A stretch of DNA of 64,000 nucleotides from Nonomuraea spiralis (GTDB taxonomy: Bacteria > Actinomycetota > Actinomycetes > Streptosporangiales > Streptosporangiaceae): NCBI RefSeq assembly GCF_014648435.1, contig NZ_BMRC01000021.1, forward strand, positions 104,119 to 168,118. Direction: 5' to 3'. Positions 33,227 to 40,744 of this stretch are shown piece by piece. The notes below the pieces were generated by a model that ran no database searches, was not told the origin of the DNA, and saw nothing but the letters and a program-made list of their open reading frames with translations. The translations under genes were made by a program, and so were the position numbers. Positions within the stretch are counted from its first letter, which is position 1. The number at the start of each line of letters is the position of its first letter.

Positions 33227-33648
33227 GGTCGCTCCTGTGGATGGTAGGCGACGGCCTGCATCTCGATGAGCAGGTGCGGATGCGGGAGCTGGTGCACCGC
33301 GACCGTGGTCCTGGTCGGACCCTCCTCGTCGAAGAATTCGGCGTACACCTCGTTGTAGCCCTTGAAGTCGTTCATGTTTACCAGGTACGTGGTGATCTGT
33401 ACGAGGTCGGCGAGCGAGCCTCCGGCGGCTTTGAGCAGGTCGCCGATGTTCTCGATGACCGCCCGCGTCTGGGCGCGGATGTCCAGGTCGGTGACGCCGT
33501 ACCGGTCGGCCTGCGCGCCCGCGAAGGTGCCGTCCGGCCTGCGGGAGCTGGTGCCGGACACGTACAGGAAGTCGCCCGCGCGCTTGACGTGCGGGAAACG
33601 TCCCCGGGGCACGGCCTTGCCGGGGACGCGGATGGCCTCGCGGCTCAC
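33223..33648 (-). CDS. RidA/YjgF-family 2-aminomuconate deaminase
   Basis: 141-aa RidA-fold protein. Residues GDFLYVSGTSSRRPDGT and the C-terminal LIEMQAVAYHP with a central ENIGDLLKAAGGSLADLVQ helix are typical. In the 3-hydroxyanthranilate pathway, this subfamily hydrolyses 2-aminomuconate to 4-oxalocrotonate and ammonia (NbaF type). The GTG start overlaps the stop of the decarboxylase gene (GTGA) and its stop overlaps the dioxygenase start, so translation is coupled on both sides. Confidence 0.9.
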   Translation of the reverse strand: MSREAIRVPGKAVPRGRFPHVKRAGDFLYVSGTSSRRPDGTFAGAQADRYGVTDLDIRAQTRAVIENIGDLLKAAGGSLADLVQITTYLVNMNDFKGYNEVYAEFFDEEGPTRTTVAVHQLPHPHLLIEMQAVAYHPQERP

Positions 33649-34442
33649 GTGCCGAACACCGCCCGTACCGAGCCGAGGCCCTCGATGCGCGCCTCGAACA
33701 CGTCCCCCGCCTCGACGGGCACCACCGGGCCGAGCGCGCCGGTCAGCACGACGTCGCCGGCCCGCAGCGGACGGTCGCCGGCGGCCAGGGCGCCGGCCAG
33801 CCAGAGGGCGGCGTTGAGCGGGTTGCCCATGCACGCGGCCCCGGACCCGGAGGAGACCTGCTCCCCGTTGCGGGTCATCGTCATCGCCGCCGCGCCCAGG
33901 TCGAGCCCGGACAGCGGCATCGGCGTGCCGCCCAGCACGTACGCGCCGCTGGAGGCGTTGTCGGCGATCGTGTCGGCGATCGTGATGTCCCAGTCGGCGA
34001 TCCGCGAGTCGGCGATCTCGATGGCGGGCAACACGAACTCCACCGCCCTGATCACGTCCACCAGCGTGAACGGCCCTTCGGTCAGGTCCGCGCCGAACAC
34101 CAGCGCGACCTCGGCCTCGGCGCGCGGCTGGAGGAACCGCCCGGCCCGTACGGGCAGCCCGTCGAGCTCGGCCATGTCGGCGAAGAGCATGCCGTAGTCG
34201 GGCTGGTCGATGCCGAACTTCTGCTGCAGCAGCGGGTTGGTGGCGCCGATCTTCCTGCCGACCAGCCGCCGGCCCTCCGCCAGCGCCCGCCGGGTGTTGA
34301 TCTCCTGCACCGCGTAGGCGTCGGCCGCCGACGCGACGAGGTCCCTGACCGGCGCGCACGGCTTTCCGGTACGCGCCGCCTCGACGAGCCGCTCGGCGGC
34401 CTGACCCCGCGTGTCCACGGCCAGCGACCATTCGTCATACAT
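33645..34442 (-). CDS. 4-oxalocrotonate decarboxylase (hydratase/decarboxylase family)
   Basis: 265-aa fumarylacetoacetate-hydrolase-like enzyme of the MhpD/DmpH family. GRKIGATNPLLQQKFGI and AEAEVALVFGADL are family signatures; the metal-binding acidic residues lie in the latter. The family contains both 2-hydroxypentadienoate hydratases and oxalocrotonate decarboxylases; the operon context, directly after the aminomuconate deaminase step, favours decarboxylation to 2-oxopent-4-enoate. The ATG at 34442 overlaps the end of the aldehyde dehydrogenase gene by 8 bp. No separate hydratase or aldolase gene follows in this operon. Confidence 0.86.
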   Translation of the reverse strand: MYDEWSLAVDTRGQAAERLVEAARTGKPCAPVRDLVASAADAYAVQEINTRRALAEGRRLVGRKIGATNPLLQQKFGIDQPDYGMLFADMAELDGLPVRAGRFLQPRAEAEVALVFGADLTEGPFTLVDVIRAVEFVLPAIEIADSRIADWDITIADTIADNASSGAYVLGGTPMPLSGLDLGAAAMTMTRNGEQVSSGSGAACMGNPLNAALWLAGALAAGDRPLRAGDVVLTGALGPVVPVEAGDVFEARIEGLGSVRAVFGT

Positions 34443-35844
34443 CGGGTTGCTCCAGTTTGATGGTGATCGTGGTGGGCTCGGAGTAGAAGTCGAGCGACTG
34501 CGTGCCACCCTCCCTGCCGATGCCCGACAGCTTCACGCCGCCGAACGGGGTACGCAGGTCACGCAGGTACCAGGTGTTGACCCAGACGAGCCCCGCCTCA
34601 AGGCGCTGGGCCACGCGGTGGGCGCGGTCGAGGTTGGTGGTCCAGAGGGTGGCGGCCAGGCCGTACTCGCTGCCGTTGGCCAGGTCGATCGCCTCGGCCT
34701 CGCTGTCGAAAGGAGCCACGTGGCACACGGGACCGAAGATCTCCTCTCGATTGAAACGCGACCACTCTGACAAGCCTGTCACTACCGTCGGTTCCACGAA
34801 ATATCCGGAATCGCGATGATCGCCGAACGCGGGGACAGTTCCTCCTGTGAGCACCTTGGCTCCCTCCGAGCGGGCCAGGGCGTAGTAGGAGAGCACCTTC
34901 TCGCGATGCTCGGCCGAGATCATCGGCTGCGGCTCGACCTCCTGCGCGCGGGCCGCGAGCCGGCCGCAGAAGTCCTCGAAGATCGACCGCTCTACGTAGA
35001 GCCGTTCGGTGCACAGGCACACCTGGCCGCCGTTGGTGAAGACCGACTTCACGGTCCCCTCGACGGCCCGGCCGAGGTCGCAGTCCTCGAAGATCAGGCC
35101 GGCGTTCTTGCCGCCCAGCTCGAACGAGATCGGCTTGACCCGGTCGGCGGCCGTCTTCATGATCTGCGTCCCGGTCCTGGTCGAGCCGGTGAACGTCACC
35201 CCGTCCACACCCGGGTGCTCGACGAGGAGCTGGCCCGCGGGACCGTGGCCGAAGATGATGTTGACCACGCCCGGCGGCAGGCCGGCGTCGGCGCAGATCT
35301 CGGCGAAGACGGCGGCCGAGCCGGGGGTGTGCTCCGACGGCTTGACCACCACGGTGTTGCCGGCGACGAGGGCGGGGGCCAGCTTCCATGTCATGAGCAG
35401 GAACGGCAGGTTCCACGGCACGATCACGGCGACCACGCCGAGCGGCCTGCGCACGGTGTAGCTGAGCATGCCGGCGAGGTGAAAGGCGTCGTCGGGGCGC
35501 TGGGAGGCGATCTCGGCGAAGGCGCGGAAGTTCGCGATGCCGCGCGGGACGTCGAGCGTACGGGTCTGGCCGAGTGGTTTGCCGGTGTCGGCGATCTCGG
35601 CCGTGACCAGGTCGTCGAAGCGGGCCTCGATGCCCTCGGCGAGGCGGCGCAGCCATCCGGCGCGCTCGGCGACCGGCATCCCCGCCCAGTCGCGCGCCGC
35701 CTCCCTGGCCGCGCGCACCGCCCGGTCGACCACCTCCGGATCGGCCTCGTGGACCTGCCTGATCACCCCGCCCGTCACCGGGTCGTGGACCGGGAACGCA
35801 TTGCCCGCCGCCACGGGCAGCCCGCCGATGAAATGGGTCAGCAC
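34435..35844 (-). CDS. 2-aminomuconate-6-semialdehyde dehydrogenase
   Basis: 469-aa NAD-dependent aldehyde dehydrogenase, DmpC/NbaE-like. The NAD-site VIVPWNLPFLL and VKPSEHTP, catalytic Glu in FELGGKNAG and nucleophilic Cys in GQVCLCTER are present. In this operon it oxidises aminomuconate semialdehyde to 2-aminomuconate. The start is the GTG at 35844, with GAGAGGAGG about 6 nt upstream; the GTG/ATG further upstream lies before the ribosome site. It is the first gene of the seven-gene operon and lies about 25 nt from a good promoter. Confidence 0.92.
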   Translation of the reverse strand: MLTHFIGGLPVAAGNAFPVHDPVTGGVIRQVHEADPEVVDRAVRAAREAARDWAGMPVAERAGWLRRLAEGIEARFDDLVTAEIADTGKPLGQTRTLDVPRGIANFRAFAEIASQRPDDAFHLAGMLSYTVRRPLGVVAVIVPWNLPFLLMTWKLAPALVAGNTVVVKPSEHTPGSAAVFAEICADAGLPPGVVNIIFGHGPAGQLLVEHPGVDGVTFTGSTRTGTQIMKTAADRVKPISFELGGKNAGLIFEDCDLGRAVEGTVKSVFTNGGQVCLCTERLYVERSIFEDFCGRLAARAQEVEPQPMISAEHREKVLSYYALARSEGAKVLTGGTVPAFGDHRDSGYFVEPTVVTGLSEWSRFNREEIFGPVCHVAPFDSEAEAIDLANGSEYGLAATLWTTNLDRAHRVAQRLEAGLVWVNTWYLRDLRTPFGGVKLSGIGREGGTQSLDFYSEPTTITIKLEQPDV

Positions 35845-35871
35845 AGCAGCCTCCTCTCGCCTCACCTCCCG

Positions 35872-35900
35872 GTATAGATCGTCGGGCGACGGTCAGACAA
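35872..35900 (-). promoter_or_regulatory. Promoter of the 3-hydroxyanthranilate degradation operon
   Basis: On the minus strand, TTGTCT (35895-35900) and CTATAC (35872-35877) are separated by exactly 17 nt. Transcription would begin near 35865, leaving a ~20-nt leader that holds the GAGAGGAGG ribosome site of the dehydrogenase. I see no convincing operator palindrome next to it. Confidence 0.55.
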
Positions 35901-36042
35901 CAGTTCGGCGGGGCCGGAACCACGCGGGCCCGCCGTGCCGTGGTGGCCCCGGTGACACTGAGCCACCCCTCAGCCGGACCCGCGCGGACCTGTCCATACA
36001 GACATCTTCCGGTACCCCTCGATCACCCGAGATGATGACCGA

Positions 36043-36585
36043 ATGGCGCGCACGTGGGAATTATGGGGAAATATCATTATTGCTGGTACTTTTGCACTCC
36101 CGGTGGCCTTGCTGGCAATCATGTGGCTCTCCCGCCACCGTGTCCGCACCGGGCATCCCGCGCCGCTGCGCACCTCGCTCGCCGACATCGGCATCGCTGT
36201 CGGAACCGCGCCCTGGATCTGGATGATCCTCACGCCGTCAACCGGTCGGAGCGGAGTCAGTCTCGTGCCGTTCACGGACCTCGCCGATCTCGCCGGGGCG
36301 TCGTGGGAGACGGTGACGGTGCAGGTCGGAGGCAATCTGCTGGTGTTCGCCGCGCTGGGCGCGCTGCTGCCCGTACGCACTGCCGCGATGGCCTCGTACG
36401 GCCGTGTTGCGGCCATCGCGGCGGCCTTTTCGGTCACGGTCGAGTTCCTCCAGTACGCCCTGAGACTGGGCCGGTTCTCCTCCGTGGACGACGTCATCAT
36501 GAACACCGCGGGTGCGCTGCTGGCCGCGTTGGTTACTCGCCGCTGGTGGGCCTCCCGAATAGCGGCTGGGACCGTTCCACGATAA
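36043..36585 (+). CDS. VanZ-like membrane protein
   Basis: 180-aa protein with four predicted transmembrane helices. The helix ending SVTVEFLQYALRLGRFSSVDDVIMNTAGALLAAL is the VanZ hallmark (Glu-Phe-x-Gln and DDVIxNTxGA). In glycopeptide-resistant enterococci VanZ gives low-level teicoplanin resistance; here no van genes are adjacent, so a cell-envelope role is the most that can be said. Divergent from the aromatic-degradation operon. Confidence 0.88.
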   Translation: MARTWELWGNIIIAGTFALPVALLAIMWLSRHRVRTGHPAPLRTSLADIGIAVGTAPWIWMILTPSTGRSGVSLVPFTDLADLAGASWETVTVQVGGNLLVFAALGALLPVRTAAMASYGRVAAIAAAFSVTVEFLQYALRLGRFSSVDDVIMNTAGALLAALVTRRWWASRIAAGTVPR

Positions 36586-36738
36586 CGGCCTGCAAAAACG
36601 TCCCCGAATTCATCACACGGGCACGATCCGCTCAAAAGAAGCTCGGGACCAACCCCTGTATCTGTGCGATCGTGGACAAGACGGGGCAAGTTCTCTGGAG
36701 ACGCCACAACCTGGTTGGTGACAGAGGGTGATCGAAAC

Positions 36739-37491
36739 GTGTCTGAATCCCCGGTACCCCACGAGCCCCCTATTTACCGCCGCATCGCCGACGGCCTCCG
36801 CGCCCGGATCCTCTCCGGCGAGCTGCGCGACGGGGACCGACTACCGGGCGAGAACGCGCTCATGGCCGACTACGCAATCGCACGCGCCACCGCCAGGCAG
36901 GCGCTTGCCGTACTGATCAACGAAGGGCTGGCGGTGCCCAAACGAGGTTCGGGGGTCTACGTGCGCCTGTTCAAACCGATACGCAGGCACGGCTCGCGCC
37001 GCCTGTCACGAGAGCAGTGGGGTCAGGGGCGTGCCATCTGGGACGCCGACACCCGGGGCCGCCCGTTCACCGTCGACCTTGTGGAGGTGGTGCTGGAGCG
37101 TGCCCCGGAGGAGGTGGCGGGCGTACTGGAGAGCGGCGAGGTGTGGGTACGCCGCCGCCGCTACTCGGTCGACGGCAGGCCCGTGCAGCTCGCCACCTCC
37201 TCCTTCCCCGCCCGGCTGGTCGAGGGCAGCGCCATCACCCTGCCCGACACCGGACCGGGCGGCGTCTACGCCAGACTCGGCGACCTGGGCCTGCCCCCGG
37301 CCCACTTTACCGAGGAGGTACGGGCCCGCATGCCGGCCCCCCGCGAGACCGGGCTGCTCGACCTGCCCGGAGGAACCCCCGTCATCGTCATCGCCCGTAC
37401 CGCGTACACGGCGGGCGGCCTGCCCGTCGAGCTCAACGAGATGGTGCTGGACTCGGCGGCATACGTACTCCAGTACGACTTCGACGCCTAG
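36739..37491 (+). CDS. GntR-family regulator with UTRA ligand domain (HutC type)
   Basis: 250 aa. A GntR winged helix occupies the N-terminus (YRRIADGLRARILSGELRDGDRLPGENALM and ARATARQALAVL), followed by a chorismate-lyase-like UTRA effector domain with LPVELNEMVLDS at the end. The GTG at 36739 follows AGAGGG; a GTG about 21 nt upstream is possible. A small conserved protein gene follows downstream behind a palindrome, a pairing often seen in actinomycetes. Confidence 0.87.
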   Translation: MSESPVPHEPPIYRRIADGLRARILSGELRDGDRLPGENALMADYAIARATARQALAVLINEGLAVPKRGSGVYVRLFKPIRRHGSRRLSREQWGQGRAIWDADTRGRPFTVDLVEVVLERAPEEVAGVLESGEVWVRRRRYSVDGRPVQLATSSFPARLVEGSAITLPDTGPGGVYARLGDLGLPPAHFTEEVRARMPAPRETGLLDLPGGTPVIVIARTAYTAGGLPVELNEMVLDSAAYVLQYDFDA

Positions 37492-37517
37492 TTCAACCCG
37501 ATCTGTCAAGCGATAGG

Positions 37518-37555
37518 TTGACCTGTCCATCACGATCATTGAATTCTCTAGAGAA
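37518..37555 (+). promoter_or_regulatory. Promoter/operator before the small GntR-linked gene
   Basis: TTGACC at 37518 is a possible -35. A perfect 12-bp palindrome TTCTCTAGAGAA lies at 37544-37555, in the -10/start region, and is a good candidate site for the adjacent GntR regulator. Confidence 0.45.
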
Positions 37556-37631
37556 GTCCCTCATCTTCTAAGGAGACGGAACCGTTCAGGAGATGGAACC
37601 TTCGCCTGGGGCCCGGGAAAGGTGGACAGAG

Positions 37632-37874
37632 ATGCCCATCGATCGGCATCTTGTCGAGATCGCCCGGGAGTACCCCCAGTGGACCATCTGGCGGAGTGAC
37701 GCGGGCCGGTGGTGGGCCACCCGCCACCACCCGCTCAGCGCGGCGCAGCGCGACGCCGGATGTGCGATGACCATCGACGCGGACGACCCGGACGGTCTGC
37801 GCGACCAGCTCCGGGACCAGGAGGGACGGATCGGCCGGCAAGTCCGGTGGCGGGCCGGCCCCGCCCCTCCATGA
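37632..37874 (+). CDS. Small conserved protein linked to the GntR regulator
   Basis: 80-aa soluble protein starting MPIDRHLVEIAREYPQW, with IWRSDAGRWWATR and a DADDPDGLRDQLRDQE end. Small proteins of this pattern are frequent beside GntR genes in actinomycetes, but no function is known to me. The ATG at 37632 has AAAGGTGG 6 nt upstream; another in-frame ATG at 37593 would add 13 residues. The gap to the DivIVA-like gene (37875-38035) holds no other gene. Confidence 0.68.
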   Translation: MPIDRHLVEIAREYPQWTIWRSDAGRWWATRHHPLSAAQRDAGCAMTIDADDPDGLRDQLRDQEGRIGRQVRWRAGPAPP

Positions 37875-38035
37875 CACGGGCTGTGGAGCGTTCCCCAGCC
37901 TGTGCACGCGAGCAGCCCGGTGCCGGGTCCAGCGTCTCGGCGGCCCCGGTACCGGGCCCCCAACGGGGCCAAGAACGCGGAAGTCTCCGACCCTATCGGG
38001 GGCGGGGGCTTCCGCTCCCGCCCCCTTCACGCTCT

Positions 38036-39148
38036 TCAGGTGTGGTACTCGCCCAGCCGCAGGATGTGCACGTCGGTGTCGTCGGAGACGTGCCCCCTCG
38101 GCTTCTCCTCGACCTCCTCGACCTCCTCGACCTCCTCGACCTCCTCGACGATCACCCGCACGTCCTCCTGCGGCGACGGCTGCGGGGACGGCTGCGAAGC
38201 GGACTGCGCAGAGGACTGCGGGGACGGCTGCGGGGACGGCTGCGGCGCGGCCTCGATGGCGGCCTCCGGCGCGGGCGGCGGCACGGGCACGGCCTGCTTG
38301 GCGGCGACCTGCGCGGGCGGGAGCGCCGCCTCCGGCACGAGCGCCCCGGCCGTCGACTCGGTGCGCATGAGGTCGCCGAGCACCGAGCCGATCTCGGTCA
38401 GCCGCCGCACGACCTCGGTGTGGGTGTTGGTCAGGTACTCCACGCGCCGCCCCGCGTGCTCGTCCAGGGTGGCCGTGCGCTGCCGCGCCGCCGCCAGCAT
38501 CGACTCGGCCTCGCCGTGCGCCTCCGACAGCAGCTTCTCGGCCTGCGCGTTGGCGGTCGACATCACGCGCTCGGCCTCGTTCTGGGCCGCGCCGAGCAGC
38601 CGCTCGGCCTCGGTGTGCGCCTCACGCAGCAGGTCCTCGGCCTCGGTACGGGCCGACCCGAGCTGCTCCTCCGCGTCCGCGCCCGCCTGGGCCAGCATCC
38701 GTTCGGCCGCCTGCGTGGCCTCGGCCACCCGCCGCTCGGCCTCCGCCTGCGCCGAGGTCAGCATCTTGTCGGCCGTCTCACGCGAGGACGTCACCAGCCG
38801 CTCGGCCTCCGACCTCGCGCTCTCCCGCACGGCGGTCGACTCGGCCTCCGCGTCCGCGCGCTTGGCCGCGGCCTCCTCCTCGCCCAGCTTCAGGATCTGC
38901 GCGAGCCTCGGGCTGAGGTCCTCGTAGCTCTGGGGCGCCTCGACCATCCGCCGCCTGGCCTCCGCCAGCTCGACCCGGCCCTGTTCCGCCTGGTCGATCG
39001 CCCGCGCCAGCCGCTCTTCCAGATCCCGGACCTGGTTCCGGGTACGGATCATGTAGTCGTGCACCTGACGGCGGTTGTAGCCGCGCATCACGACTTCGAA
39101 GGTGTCCTCTTGCATCAGATCGGGAATGCTCTCGTGCTGGTTTGTCAT
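38036..39148 (-). CDS. DivIVA-like coiled-coil protein
   Basis: 370 aa. Residues ~15-60 match the DivIVA N-terminal membrane-curvature domain (FEVVMRGYNRRQVHDYM), followed by a long Ala/Glu-rich coiled coil (~60-260) of near-11-residue repeats such as AQAEAERRVAEATQAAERML. The tail is disordered: Pro/Gln/Ser repeats (PQPSPQ) and five VEE units. Such proteins organise polar growth or cytoskeletal assemblies in filamentous actinobacteria (compare FilP, Scy, DivIVA). It is not the main DivIVA, which lies in the division cluster. The ATG is preceded by GGTAACCCCC without a clear ribosome site. Confidence 0.86.
   Translation of the reverse strand: MTNQHESIPDLMQEDTFEVVMRGYNRRQVHDYMIRTRNQVRDLEERLARAIDQAEQGRVELAEARRRMVEAPQSYEDLSPRLAQILKLGEEEAAAKRADAEAESTAVRESARSEAERLVTSSRETADKMLTSAQAEAERRVAEATQAAERMLAQAGADAEEQLGSARTEAEDLLREAHTEAERLLGAAQNEAERVMSTANAQAEKLLSEAHGEAESMLAAARQRTATLDEHAGRRVEYLTNTHTEVVRRLTEIGSVLGDLMRTESTAGALVPEAALPPAQVAAKQAVPVPPPAPEAAIEAAPQPSPQPSPQSSAQSASQPSPQPSPQEDVRVIVEEVEEVEEVEEVEEKPRGHVSDDTDVHILRLGEYHT
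38105..38149. repeat. 9-bp tandem repeat, five units, inside the DivIVA-like gene
   Basis: Five exact copies of CTCCTCGAC encode a Val-Glu-Glu run. A degenerate 12-bp GGGGACGGCTGC-type repeat follows at about 38165-38250 and encodes the PQPSPQ stretch. Both are likely to vary in length between strains. Confidence 0.85.
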
Positions 39149-39295
39149 GGGGGTTACCTAAGGGTTTGCGTGAGGCGGGGGAAAACTGCGAGTTGTGAGG
39201 GTCTGACGACGAGACGTCAGGAAACGACTTTCCTGCCATCTGCCCACGTCCGCAACCGGAACGCCATACCTGAGGCGGGAATTACGATTGGACGA

Positions 39296-39817
39296 ATGTA
39301 CATAGCAGCGTTGGATAACGGGGCAGTGCCGGACATCCACCCAGAGGCGTACATCGCGCCTGGTGCCGTCGTGGTCGGGAGTGTGCGGGTGGGCCGGGCG
39401 TCCAGCATCTGGTACGGCTCCGTTCTCCGAGGGGACGACGAGCGGATCGAGATCGGCGAGGAGTGCAACGTACAGGATCTCTGCTGCCTGCACGCCGACG
39501 CGGGCCAGCCTGCGGTCCTTGAGGACCGGGTCAGCCTGGGCCACAAGGCCATGGTCCACGGCGCCCACGTCGAGACCGGCGCGCTGGTCGGCATCGGCGC
39601 GATCGTGCTCGGCGGCGCCCGCGTGGGCGCGGGCACGCTGGTCGCGGCGGGGGCGCTGGTGGGGCCGGGCAAGAAGATCCCGTCCGGGGTGCTGGTCGCC
39701 GGCGTGCCCGGCAGGATCGTGCGCGAGCTCACCGACGACGACCGGGCTTCCTTCGCCCGTACGCCGGACAACTACATGGCCAAGGCGATCAGGCACCGGC
39801 AGGCGTCAGCAATTTGA
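39296..39817 (+). CDS. Gamma-carbonic anhydrase-like left-handed beta-helix protein
   Basis: 173-aa trimeric hexapeptide-repeat protein of the gamma-CA/PaaY group. Metal-binding histidines are visible as His66 (CLHAD), His83 and His88 (LGHKAMVHGAHV). Arg45-Gly-Asp (LRGDD) is also conserved. It may bind zinc or iron and hydrate carbon dioxide, or act on a CoA thioester; several close relatives lack measured activity. The last 29 bp overlap the convergent lipoprotein gene. Confidence 0.88.
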   Translation: MYIAALDNGAVPDIHPEAYIAPGAVVVGSVRVGRASSIWYGSVLRGDDERIEIGEECNVQDLCCLHADAGQPAVLEDRVSLGHKAMVHGAHVETGALVGIGAIVLGGARVGAGTLVAAGALVGPGKKIPSGVLVAGVPGRIVRELTDDDRASFARTPDNYMAKAIRHRQASAI

Positions 39818-40700
39818 TCAGGACCTGGTCGGACACCGAGGCGGTGTTGAGCGGGTCGGCGTACTCGGGCAGCTCGGGGCGGAGGAAGCGGACGAAGTCG
39901 ACGGTCAGCTTGAGGTCGGGCGTGCCCTTGATCTGCTTGGCGTTGGCCTTGGCGGCGTCCTTCTTGAGGGTGCCGTAGCTGTCCCAGTCGGTGTAGGCGG
40001 TGACACCCCATTGCAGCACCTCGGGGAGGTTCGAGGGCCAGCGTCTGGCGACCTTCCAGGCGCCGCCGTCCTCCTTGTAGAGCGCGACGGCGACCCGGCC
40101 CAGCCTGGCCAGCACGAGGTCCACCCAGCCGCTCTTGACCGCCACCTCCAGCGGCTTCGAGCTGCCGTCCAGGGTGAACTTGGCCTCGACCTGCCCGGCC
40201 GCGTCGGCGGTGCCGGTGGTGACGGACATCCAGTTGGGCTTGTCGTACGTGCCGGGCTGGCGGGCCATCAGGCCGCCGAGCGAGAACTTGCGGGCGGGTT
40301 TGCCGCCCTTCGTGCCCGTGACCTTGACCCGGGCGTGCATGACGATGTCTCCGGCCAGCTCCTGGTAGACGAACGGGCCGCGGAAGCCGTCGAACCAGGT
40401 GGACGTCTTGGGCTCCAGGTAGAGGGAGCCCTTGGCGGTCTTGTTCACGTCGAGCTTGGCGATCCTGTCGACGTCCTTCTCGATGTCGCTGAGTTTGCTC
40501 CACACGGCCAGCTCCGCGGCGTCGGCGAACTCGCCGGAGGCCGATCCGACCTCGCCGCCGGGCGTGGGCGCCTGCGCGTTCTGGACGGTGAGCACTCCGG
40601 GACCGGTGGGGGTGGGCGGTGCACCGGCCGCGATCCCGCAGCCGCTCACCACGCTCGCCACAACCAACGCCCCCGCCACCTTTGCCCTCATAGCGGACAT
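39789..40700 (-). CDS. Putative lipoprotein of unknown function
   Basis: 303 aa with lipobox VVSGC near residue 21, so anchored outside the membrane. A Pro/Gly-rich stretch is followed by a beta-rich region containing WFDGFRGPFVYQEL and DIVMHARVKV, which resembles the DUF1349/LamG-like jelly-roll fold; a C-terminal helical part follows. I do not recognise a named family with certainty. It overlaps the gamma-carbonic anhydrase gene by 29 bp. Confidence 0.75.
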   Translation of the reverse strand: MSAMRAKVAGALVVASVVSGCGIAAGAPPTPTGPGVLTVQNAQAPTPGGEVGSASGEFADAAELAVWSKLSDIEKDVDRIAKLDVNKTAKGSLYLEPKTSTWFDGFRGPFVYQELAGDIVMHARVKVTGTKGGKPARKFSLGGLMARQPGTYDKPNWMSVTTGTADAAGQVEAKFTLDGSSKPLEVAVKSGWVDLVLARLGRVAVALYKEDGGAWKVARRWPSNLPEVLQWGVTAYTDWDSYGTLKKDAAKANAKQIKGTPDLKLTVDFVRFLRPELPEYADPLNTASVSDQVLIKLLTPAGA

Positions 40701-40744
40701 TCTGCCGTGAAATGCCGGTGGGTAGAGTCCGGAGGCCCAGTACG

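Noticed and set aside
38105..38149. CRISPR or regulatory repeat array
   Set aside because: Nine-base units in frame that encode Val-Glu-Glu inside a coding sequence.
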